DNA of 64,000 bases from assembly GCF_963422355.1 (NCBI RefSeq), contig NC_085094.1, positions 4,404,200 through 4,468,199 of the forward strand. The letters are read 5' to 3'. The DNA is from Corticium candelabrum. Taxonomy: Eukaryota; Porifera; Homoscleromorpha; Homosclerophorida; Plakinidae. The notes under the pieces are model-generated. The model had not been told where the DNA came from, did not search any database, and worked only from the letters and a program-made list of their open reading frames with translations. How positions within the stretch are numbered: position 1 is the first letter of the stretch; every line of letters starts with the position of its first letter. The position numbers and the translations under genes were made by a program. Shown in pieces: positions 10,331-20,208 of the stretch.

Positions 10331-10349
10331 CGAGTAGAAGGTTGCCATA

Positions 10350-11289
10350 GATCTGTTCAATTTGGAGACCACAAACTACGTAGTTGTTGTCGACTACTAT
10401 TACATTTTTAGATCGACAAACTCAATGATACCTCGTCCAACACAGTTATCCAAAAGTCAAAGGACAGTTTGCAAGGCACGGTATTCCAGAGATCGTTGTC
10501 ACGGAGAATGGACCGCAATTTGCCTGTGGTGAATTCGAGCGTTTTGCTAGACAATGGCAGTTTTATCACATTATGACATCTCCCAGATACCCACTAGCTA
10601 ATGGCAAATTGGAGAATACCGTCAAGACCCGCAAAAACATTATAGAGAAAGCAAAGGAGACCAAGCAAGATGTTTATATGTCATTCCTCGATTTCCGAAA
10701 CACACCGTCCGAAAGCATTGGCACATCCTCAGCCCAACGATTGTTCGGTGGACGGACGAGAACACAGATGCCCGAAATCACCGAAATCACCGAAATTAAC
10801 GTATCACCGAAACTTCTGCAAGCTACAGCACAGAAAGAGACAGACGTCTCAGGCAAACGACACAGAGCCAAACAACGCCAAGCGCGGAACTACGACGAAG
10901 TCTCAAAGATACTCCCACCGATTACACCAGACCAAAATGTGAGCAAAAGACCAGCAGGACACCGGTCGTACATAGTCGAATCAGGAGGTAGACTATACCG
11001 ACGGAACCGTCGTCGACTCAGAACCACCAAAAAAGATTGTCGACCAAGCCCTCTGGTGAGTGATGACTCAGAAGAAGATGAAAATGACGGATCAAACAAT
11101 GATGACGTTGTACCAGGCAGACTTAACGACACGTCACCAAAACAGACGACAGCACCGATCCAGACACCGCCGCCAAGGATTGCTCCAGACATCAAGAAAA
11201 CCACACTCGGTAGAGCAGTCAAGCTAGAGACTACGACATGCCTTAACGCCGTAACATTGTTATGGTACAGCCTAACGGTTCTAAACTGA
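10350..11289 (+). pseudogene. Ty3-type integrase remnant (second catalytic Asp changed to Glu)
   Basis: The rve integrase core can be traced across a frameshift near 10430: NYVVVVDYY, then ARHGIPEIVVTENGPQF, then PLANGKLENTVKT and a basic Pro-rich C-terminal tail of about 150 residues. The family norm at the second acidic position is (S/T)DNGPQF; here it reads TENGPQF, which should impair catalysis. The final Glu (LENTVK) is kept. The last 238 codons (10573-11289) are intact. It ends 44 bases before the LTR. Confidence 0.75.
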
Positions 11290-11333
11290 TACAGTTGTGT
11301 TTTTCAATTTTAGGGAAGGGAGATGTAACGACT

Positions 11334-11495
11334 GTTCTATAATTAGCATACGTGACGTATTAGACAGGTGTTCACGTGTTCTGCATGTTGTTCTGGTGTA
11401 CATGCGTAACTATTAGCAAGCTCTGAACAAGTCGAGTTGTGTTTACGCTGAGTGTTCGATACGCAGGTCTTGCAGGGAACCCACTACACAATACA
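11334..11495 (+). repeat. 3' LTR of the truncated Ty3 element
   Basis: About 162 bp with TG...CA ends directly follows the purine tract. No second LTR copy exists in the window, so the right boundary is set only by the CA terminus and is approximate. Confidence 0.5.
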
Positions 11496-12005
11496 GATCT
11501 TTACACATTCGTCTCTTAAAGTGTAGAAACAGTGTCTCTAGCTTACGTCTAGCTCACTTGCATGTTTCCAACCAACCTTGCAACTTGCCAACAACTTCTG
11601 GCGCACTCGACCGTTGCGCGAAGACAGTATGGACGCCATTACGAGCCTTCCTCTTCTATTAAGTTGGCAAAACTAAAGCGTAGAACTAAAAAACTTAGCA
11701 CGACGATTCGTTACACGAGGTACAACAATCTGATTAATCGATTTTACCTCCGTTACACTGACGAGCGCATTTGACGTCTTTTCGATACAAATTTGAAGTA
11801 GCGAAACTCAACAAAATGAGCTTGAACGCACAAAAGAGACTATAATCACATCAGACTGTTCGCGATCTACGTAACCTCGCGTTCCCTGCACGTTCGAGCG
11901 AAGCGAGCGCGCAATAACCGTTGCAACCTTTTTTAGAACAGTGGAGGCGTGTCTTGTTGCTATAGAGACAACTTGACCGTTAGACCGTTGAAACTCTACT
12001 AGCAT
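11496..12005. other. Unassigned sequence between two elements
   Basis: A 70-codon frame at 11562-11774 ends TDERI and is rich in Arg, Lys and Thr, but has no recognisable domain, signal or homologous copy elsewhere in the window. I see no supportable gene here. Confidence 0.5.
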
Positions 12006-14163
12006 TAAAGGGAAAATGACATGAAAAAATCAAAAATTATTTTATTGCATTTTCGTTTGTTCTTAATGTTCTTATGCCCCCAAAATTAAAGGTTTAATTT
12101 TTAAAGCTACATTCTTGAAGATATCGAGGCGTAAGCGTACTGCCGTGACGTCACAAGAGGAACGGAAGTGGCTAGAGCGCATGCTGGCAATAGAAAATGT
12201 CTGACGAGATAGTACACCTCTGGTTGCCTGCTGGCTGCAGTAATGTGCTCAGAAAGAAAGCATGGCTTTGATTCGCTTCTCCAGTAATACCAAGATGTCA
12301 AAGAAATGAGCAGCACGAGGAAACAGGCGAGAAATCGGTGTGATGGGCCACCGCACGTTCAGACCCGTCTAGTGCGTATTCTCAGCCGGAACGTTTCGAA
12401 ACGGAGGATAACGTTAGTGAGTCACTTACTGTGAGGCTTTGGGCTATTACCCAAGGTAAAAGGAGACTGAAGCCTGAAGCATCAAGCTGCGCTGATAATT
12501 TGTGTACTAGGAAGCCATTGAGAGGATTGCAATGTGAGAAAGTCAACAAATACAGAAGGGGAGAAAAGGCCGAAAGAAAGCGTGAGAAATGAAGAGTAAG
12601 TCATGTAGAAATCATCAACTCACAAGAAGTGGGTTGGAGAGAACATTAGTTGTACTGTCATCTATACTCACTAATTAATTGAATCATAAATTGATATCAC
12701 AAATCAAGATCTAACTGGCTTCTCACCTTTTTCATTTTAAGCAAAAGAATATTTGAGAATTAGTCAATTACCCATGGTCAGAGCAAACAAGATCATGAAA
12801 TCTCTTAATTAATTACAGCGACTCTAATTTATGAGGATGTTGGAAACTGCTGTAAAAAGATGGGTGGGAGAATTGTTGATAATCGATTACAATCTTCAGA
12901 AGTCTCAATCAACTCTCACAACCTACAAACAAAAATAACACCATTCACTGGTAATTCCAGTGACAATTATGTTTCACATGAAAAAGCTCTAACCATATAA
13001 TTATTGATGGCTTTCTTTTACTTGAGATACTCTATGATGTCTCATAGTGCCTTCTGACGTTTAAATTGTGACCTTATGGAATTTCCATTTTATACAAAGC
13101 AGCCAACAACAATCTGTAAAAGCAACATTACTTTTATAGATAACTTGATATTGTATTGCATGTGTGCTAGCATTTTTAAATAACAAAGCTACGGTGTGAA
13201 GTACAACAGAAAATAAAAAGAGCCATTTTGCCAAGACATTGTAAATACATAGACAGTAATTCTAAAGAACCAGAAACACACCACCACTACCAACAACAAT
13301 AACAACAACAACAACAATTGGCATTGCAACCAACAGTAAGGAATAAAAAAACTGTGCACTCATATGCCTGCGAATGGTACGTACTAATGGAGTCCAGGAC
13401 TAACACCAGGACACTGAACAGATTCTTCAGCATTGTCGACGTAATCCACAATAACATCAAGAGAAGCTCATCTCTTCGGTTCAAACTTACTTTCACGCTC
13501 TAGCAGTAGGTAGAAAATAGTCACAAGCAACTCTATCGATCGTAGAATTTTACAGGACTTACCCTTCATTTCTTATTCTTTCTTTCAACCTTTTCTCCTC
13601 TTCTATATTTGTTGACTTTCTCACATTGTCACGTTGCCATGGCTTCGTCTAGTATAAATCGCCAGCGCAGCTTGCTGCTTCAGACTTCAGTCTCCTTTAC
13701 CTTGGGGTAAAGCCCAAAGCCTCCTACTAACGTAATCCTCCGTTTCGAAACATTCCGGCTGAGAATACGCACTAGACGGGTCTGAACGTGTGGTTGGCCC
13801 ATCCCACCGATTTCTCGCTTGTTTCACTGGCGTTGCCCATTACTTTCACATCTTGGCATTGTTGGAGAAGCGAATCAAAGCCACACTTCCTTTCTGAGCG
13901 TATTGCTGCAGCCAGCAGACAACCAGACGTCCAGTTTCTCGTAGAACTTTACTATTGCCAGCATGCGCTCTAGCCGCTTCCGTTTCTCTTGTGATGTCAC
14001 CGCAGGTGTACGCCTACTAAACATCCGGAAGCAACTTTGCGCCTCAATATCTTCACGAATATAGCTTCAAAAATTAAACTTTCATTTTTTGGCATACAAA
14101 CGTTAAGAACTAACGAAAAGTGCAATAAAATAATTTTTGATTTTTTCATGTCAGTTACCTTTA
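12006..14163. mobile_element. Foldback DNA element with ~600-bp terminal inverted repeats, TA duplication
   Basis: The left arm (about 12008-12600) and right arm (about 13560-14161) are inverted copies. Shared landmarks include ATGAAAAAATCAAAAATTA at the tips and TTTCGAAACGGAGGAT/ATCCTCCGTTTCGAAAC inside. The tips read TA|AAGG... and ...CCTT|TA, consistent with a TA target duplication. The roughly 1-kb centre (12600-13560) has no transposase-like frame, so the element is non-autonomous. Superfamily is unresolved: a TA duplication fits Tc1/mariner-type elements. Confidence 0.8.
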
Positions 14164-14528
14164 GCAAGTGATAAGTTTTGGAACGTTTAACCTGAGAGTT
14201 TATATGTAACAGTTATGTCATGAATTATAATGATTTTATTTGTTCAGTAGGAGATCGGGCCCCTTATTAACCGGCTGGCGCACAACAATCGAAACATTTT
14301 TCAAATTTAAATGTTGTTGTTCACCACGTATCACCACGCACGCGTATCGTAGTACGTATAATTATCTAGCTTCTAGTTTTTGCGTTCTTAATTAAACTAC
14401 TGCGATTTGAGAATCGAGACAAAAAGTACTGCGAACTAAAATTTTGCGATCCAACGACAGAATGTTACTAGATCTAGTTGATTTCGTACCGGTCTAGCCT
14501 TGTTGTTCATCGCTTTGCTGACTAAAAT

Positions 14529-16046
14529 ATGTGGGATACATCACGGTTCGCTTCGCAAGTGTCTTCATCTCTGAAGCCATTTTTCCGAAATAGCGATCAA
14601 CCTAGGCTCGCACTAAAGCGACTTTCTTGCACACGGCAGTCTATACAAGTGCAACATGTTGCGCAAGTGACCGAACATTCAATGACTGCCTGAATATATG
14701 ACTAGATATTTGCGAATTTTATTTGTGCGCTCCGTGATTACATCACAGTATTTACAGAAATATTATGATCGCAGTAATAACAGCGAGTGTTTTTATGTAT
14801 ACGGTACTTGCATGTCGGTGCTTCGATTTCACGCGTTCGTTGCGCTAGTACATGCATGAGCTGCCAACAGACTAACTGTAGAATCTTGTTGTCAAAGCTC
14901 ACGTCTCGATCCTCTAAATCGTGTCAGAGATATTTCCGACTTCTACAGTTCTCTAGACGACGTATGGACTTACATCGTTGTGAGTTTAGTTTGGAATGCA
15001 TGGGTATTAGAATTGTTAGCAACTTAATTTCTAGTGTGGATGCGAACGCCACGCTCTAGACACATAAAGTTTAAGTTGATTTGCAGTATAGATCTGTTTT
15101 TTTTGTAACACGGAATTGTTGCATCACTACGAGTGGGTCACTAGCTAAGGACGTGGAGGCGACCGGCAACTTGTGCAAAATTGTTCTCGAAGAACCTCCT
15201 GCGAAGAAGTTAGCAAGTGCACGAGCTAACCGATGTATGTGTAATTCAACCAGTAGTTAGACTCTAAAAGGCCCTGCATATCCGCTTGGTCGTGATCGAA
15301 CTGATAGAGTTTACACTTGCTACCTGGTCGACATTTCCAATTTGATATAGATAATTATTAGATTTCTAATTAGTGGAAATAAACAATTCAGTACGTATTT
15401 AGTGGACGAACTAGAAGGAAATTACCATATCGTATCTGCTACAGAACGTATATAACACAGAAACGTATGTACATTGGTCGTTTTACTGCATCAAAGAGTG
15501 CACCGCGCTATACTGCAACACCTGTTGTTGCTGCCAACTACCGCTGCATGTCATCGAGGACTTCCAGAAGTACAAGTACTTCTACTAATGCGGCAAAGGG
15601 ATCGAAATGCTGGCCGATAGCTGTCTGTTTTTGTCGAAAGACGGCAAAGCAAAAGTATATAAACAAAAATTGTACATATACACACACACGCGCGCGTGAG
15701 CGCGCACATACGCAGTATGAATATTAACCAAGAAAGTTGGAGAAACAGTTCACAAGGCTGCTGAAATCAAAGGAGACGATAGGACTGCACTTCTCACTCG
15801 CACAGTAACCGACCGACCTTGTTGCTTGTAAAATTTGTTTCTTGTAGTACCATGGCATGACAGCTGTCGTTCTAGTTACACGCACAAGCACAAAGTAGAT
15901 TCAATACTCTAGAGCTATAACTCTATGAAAACAACTTCCGATGTATAGTGGAGGACTCAGATGTACATGCGATTGCTTTCAGAAACTTGGCAACTGTAAA
16001 TGTCGACGCGATTGCAGAACGGCTCGATGCACTGTCACCGTCCTAA
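14529..16046 (+). other. Candidate six-exon gene of unknown function, block 1
   Basis: Segments fit one frame: ATG 14529 (MWDTSRFASQVSSSLKP...); a segment ending 14979 (DFYSSLDDVWTYIV|GTGAGT); 15087-15238 after TTTGCAG; 15374-15447 after TAATTAG (NKQFSTYLVDELEGNYH); 15737-15804 (GETVHKAAEIKGDDRT); 15954-16046 (RNLATVNVDAIAERLDAL, TAA). Phases agree across the four junctions from 14979 to 15954. I chose the fifth and sixth boundaries partly to satisfy phase. The 74-, 68- and 93-nt exons keep their lengths in blocks 2 and 4, but earlier exons carry stops there. The join between the first two exons is undefined. I do not recognise the protein. Confidence 0.35.
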
Positions 16047-16740
16047 CTGCACAGACCTCTCTCTGCAGCAATGGCTAGATAATAGGACACAGAAGAAGTA
16101 ACAATCTAGATGGCTCGACTCCTATTCAGACGACGACTAAACTATTTTTAGAATTATTGTTACTCTGGCATGCATGCGTACCGCCTACATTAGTAGCTAA
16201 CCATGTTGCCTAAGCCACGCCCATGTAACGCGCTAGGCCATATAGATTTACGGCGCTGGCAGCCTGGCACGTTGCGTATATAACGTTAAAGATACAATGC
16301 CTTACCTATACAACCCTTCTATTTGCTTTGTTACCTTCAGAACGTGACAAACAGCCGCTCGAAAAACGTTTTGTATGTACGTAGATACCCGTATAACCAT
16401 CATTTGCCATCCCAGGCGATGCGCGCATTAGATATTAGAAATTATTTCAACAACGAACAACTGTCGTGAGTGGAAACATTTTAAATTTTGTTAGTGACTA
16501 TTTTGACTACCATTTACCGTCGGAAAAGTTTTCTTGCGAGAAGGGAGCAATGAAAGTCGATTTGTGGGCGCCCTTTAGCTAAACTTTGGCCGACGGACTA
16601 TAGTGTCGAGGCTAATCATACTGTACGAAACGCACATGACGTTGTGTCAAATAGCGCACGTTCCACTGCATTGCTACCCACGTGTTAGTCACGCCCACGG
16701 CATCTGTCCGAAGTCGCAATTGCCAAAGTACTTTCGCCGA

Positions 16741-16870
16741 AGTCGAGACAAAGTAGTTGCATGGGTCGAAGCGTGTTGTGCGTGTCGTAGCCCAGTACCT
16801 TTTTTTGTTATAGTTAACTAGGTGCTGATTTTGGCAAAACGTGACCGGACCTATCACAAGAACCAGACAG
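16741..16870. repeat. ~130-bp module shared by the spacer end and the kinase 5' flank
   Basis: GTCGAGACAAAGTAGTTGCA through TTTTGGCAAAACGTGAC matches 4192-4320, 38517-38640 and 48345-48470 in the kinase 5' flanks, and 32224-32345 at the end of the block 2 spacer. The same sequence therefore closes one block and opens the next, as expected of a tandem duplication junction. Confidence 0.75.
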
Positions 16871-16876
16871 CCTCTA

Positions 16877-19069
16877 GGGTAAACTCGCTTAAATGTGGAC
16901 ACCCTTCGAAGTATTTAGAATAGCTCCGATCAGAAGCCTTACGACAACCTCATTTAGAAACGCAATTCATCCTTGTCCCTTGGTAATCACGCAGGCTCAC
17001 TCTCCAGTCTGTAGCTATTCGTTGAGGTATTCAACTAGAACGTGACGTCCTAAAGAGGTTGATATTAACGCTACTGTCGCTAATGGTGGACAGCGGCGTT
17101 TTCGCACTAAGACAACAATCTATTACGGTGTCTCTTAGACGTCTATGCAGTTTGGACGGCTCCCGAATTTTTCTAGATTTTGGCATCTCATCGAGCATGG
17201 CGCACCCGGCCGAAGTGGAACCAATGGTTACAGCCGGCATTGTCGCTGCCTATCCATACTTCTTTGTCTTTCTTTGAGTCTTGGTAGTACGATTGACCGT
17301 AACTGTTAGAAAAGGAGTCATTCTCGTTGCTTCTGCGACGCTTGAACAAGCCACTCCCATTGCACACGTTGCCTTGGACTTCCCTGATGGGAGACGAGTT
17401 TCTTGACGTTGTAACTTTTCCTTTCTTGCCATTCTCTGAACGTTTTTAGCTTCCAGTTTTTTCTATAAATCCATCTGCAACGAGGATTTCACCTGCATGA
17501 GATGACAGCTAGCCTCGTCCCCAGACTCTCTCGCGCTAGTCTTGTCCGGTGCCCGTATAACCATTCCAGGCGCGAGAGAGTCTGGGATCATCCTGCCTAC
17601 TTCCTGCCATATCTCCTTTTTAAATGCTCACTAAGTGTCACCCCCAACGTCATCAACTGTCACCCCGAACGTCATCAAGTGTCCCGTAACTTCAAAATCA
17701 GATTAGCGTTAGTCTAATCCAATAAACGTATCACAGTGGATGCTATGACCATTGTTTGGTGTTTCTGGCATATCCAGCACTTGCAGACAACTGAAGCATG
17801 TTGAAAAGGTAAGACTAGGGAGTGTTGGTGACGGGTGTCGTGTAGGCTTGTACTCTGAGATCTACAAGTGGCGGATCCGGAGTGATGACCTTCTACGCAG
17901 TTCACACGAGACCATTAGAGTTTGCGCGCAGACTAGACTCTGTAGCAAAAAGCGCGCAATGGCAAGGGAAGGGGTTGATCTTGACATGAAACTACCGTCT
18001 ACCCTTTAAGTATGAAAACAAATGCATCTCTTCGCGAAAGAATAGCCCTGGAAGCTTCAAGTTGACTCTCCAGACGGTAGTTTCATGTCAAGATCAACCC
18101 CTTCCCTTGCCATTGCGTTCTTTTTGCTACAGAGTCTAGTCTGAGCGCAAACGCAAATGGCCGCGTGTGAACTAGCTAGAAAGTCATCACTCCGCCAATT
18201 GTAAATCTCAGACTACAAGCCTACACGACACCCGTCACCAACACTCCATAGACTTACCTTTTCAACATGCTTCAGTTGTCTGCAAGTGCTGGATATGCCA
18301 CAAACACCAAACAATGGTCATAGCATCCACTGTGATACGTTTATTGGATTAGACTAACGCTAATCTGATTTTGAAGTTACGGGACACTTGATGACGTTGG
18401 GGGTGACACTTAGTGAGCATTTAGAAAGGAGATATGGCAGGAAGTAGGCGGGATGATCCCAGACTCTCTCGCGCCTGGAATAGTTATACGGGCACCGGAC
18501 AAGACTAGCGCGAGAGAGTCTGGGGACGAGGCTAATGACAGCAGTCGTCTGTCTCTTGCGTTCTGTGCTTGTGTTGGATCTGAGTTCTGAACTGCAAAGA
18601 GATCTGCAAAAAGTGGCTCTGCATGGGTGTCTGTTGAGGTTTAGAAGGTCGTTGCTAGGTGTGCAACTTCCCCGGCCCGCCCACTTTTGATTACAAGTTG
18701 CCCTATTCTATCCGCTCCTTATAGATGTGAATAAAGAAATTTGCATGGTACAGTAGAGTAAGGCATAGCCTGTGCAAACCAACGTAAAACGGTGATTGCT
18801 TGCGTTGGATATGTAACGCAGCACGATTGTTATGATTTTGCACTGACAGGATAGTGGAAGTTACTGTCTAAACATACGGGAAAGTGAGACAACGCGGCGT
18901 CAACTGGAAGAGCGTCCTGTCCTGAGAAGGTACGACGCAGTGCTTGCTACTACAACAAACCGCGTCGCGGTTGATGACAAATTCGTTCCGTGATAAGAAG
19001 TGAAACTTCAACTGTCTACGTCTAGACGGTCTACCTTCAGACGGTGTCCACGTCTAGGCGACTTTACCC
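16877..19069. mobile_element. TA-flanked DNA element carrying a nested foldback
   Basis: The left tip GGGTAAACTCGCTTAAATG (16877) and right tip TCTAGGCGACTTTACCC (ending 19069) are inverted repeats of about 28 bp, each flanked by TA. The corresponding position in copies 1, 3 and 4 is uninterrupted (…AAGATATCGAAAACG at 4317-4332). No intact transposase is visible. It splits the 5' flank of kinase copy 2. Its left 300 bp recurs at 32356-32655. Confidence 0.7.
17510..18534. mobile_element. Giant-hairpin foldback element with an 8-bp target duplication
   Basis: Two inverted arms of roughly 460-490 bp (17510-18000 and 18074-18534) are separated by about 70 bp. The tips read TAGCCTCGTCCCCAGACTC and its reverse complement. 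It is flanked by the perfect 8-bp direct repeat ATGACAGC at 17502-17509 and 18535-18542. An 8-bp duplication fits hAT, P or Merlin-type transposases. No coding content is seen. It lies inside the TA-flanked element. Confidence 0.9.
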
Positions 19070-19071
19070 TA

Positions 19072-20208
19072 TCGAAAAGCGTGCGAAACTCAGCGAAAGT
19101 ATAGTGCAGGTACATTCTAGCGCGTTTGATGTTTCGAAGAGTATATTGTACTTCTTAGTTAGCTAACTAATGTGCCGTCTGGCTGCGCAATCGTCTAGCT
19201 AGCGTCAAAACCGGCATACAAGATAGATGCAGATTGTTTGAAACGTGTCATGCTACTGCTAAATGTGTTAGTAGATGTGTTGCAGTACGTTTTGCAATGT
19301 TTCTCGCTTCGCGATCTAGTCAGGCTAGACGGGGTAATAGGCCAAAAACAGAGCGGAAGTTCACCACATCTAATTATCTAGTATATAAATGATTAATTAA
19401 TTAAACTAAATGGAACAAAGACTGAACTGATTATGTTTCAAACAAAGGTGTTTCTTTAGTGAATTTTTATTATTGAGGTATTTGCGTGAGATAAACTTAG
19501 TTTTTGGTCAAGGGCGGAGCGTGACCTCTAAAAATGGACTTCACGATGATGCGGGACACGCCCACTTTTATAAACACGCCCACTTTATTGGCTCCTAATT
19601 GACTGATACTGGACAGTAGAATCAGTGGCAGATCCAGACTGGAAAAAAGGGTTGCAGTCCACAAGTTTTATGACCACACCTACAAACGATGATGTGGCTA
19701 TTTTGTCTCTGTCTAGCCCATGCAACGCTACACCCCTGCTTGTTTTCTTCAAGTGTGATAAGCAGTTGCTACAGACTACAGCAGACTGCAGTACCGTTCT
19801 GGCACTCAAGTGCAACGTTAATTAACAATTAAATAGCTTACAGTAGTATTAGTAGCATCAAAATCATGATACTTTGCATCTGGTCACGACATTACTAGTA
19901 TCTAGTAGTATTACCTTTATCTCATAATTTTTGTGAGCAAGCAAGTGGAGGTTGGCTACTCGCTCGTTGTGAGGAAGTACAGTAGAGCCCTGTTGTCGGT
20001 TTGTTTGTTTATATGTCTGTCGGTTTGTGTTTGTTTGTTTGTATTTCAAATGCAAACGAACAGTAGTCTGCATGTATAGCAATAATATGTATGCGCAAAC
20101 GTTTAATTGTGTTTATCAATTTGCAATATCGCTTACTAGAACTGTTGGACAATCACAAAGCGTTTGCGTTTTTCATTTTGCTTTAGCAAGTTGTTGCCGA
20201 ATGCCGGC
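19072..20208 (+). other. 5' flank of kinase copy 2 (partial)
   Basis: Homologous to the other 5' flanks from the TCGAAAA...CGTGCGAAACTC point onward. It includes a TATA-like box at 19382 and the hAT-type terminus CAGTGGCAGATCCAG at 19623. It carries copy-specific changes: about 60 bp extra near 19400-19470 and a 2-nt insertion near 20170 that breaks the reading frame upstream of the ATG. Confidence 0.65.

Larger units (their letters stand above)
10341..11495 (+). mobile_element. 5'-truncated Ty3-type LTR retrotransposon (integrase end plus 3' LTR)
   Basis: The element replaces spacer sequence that blocks 2 and 4 retain. It contains a decayed integrase, a purine-rich tract (AGGGAAGGGAGA) at 11322-11333, and an LTR-like segment starting TGTAACG at 11334 and ending AATACA. 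Everything 5' of the integrase core is missing, and no 5' LTR is present nearby. It is a different family from the elements at 23.9 and 53.2 kb and lies on the opposite strand. Confidence 0.7.

Noticed and set aside
11562..11774. 70-codon basic frame between two mobile elements
   Set aside because: No domain, no homologous copy and no splice or promoter context.
15467..15727. 86-codon frame before the AC array, repeated in blocks 2 and 4
   Set aside because: Frame not conserved in block 4 because of small indels; it ends in microsatellite-encoded residues.
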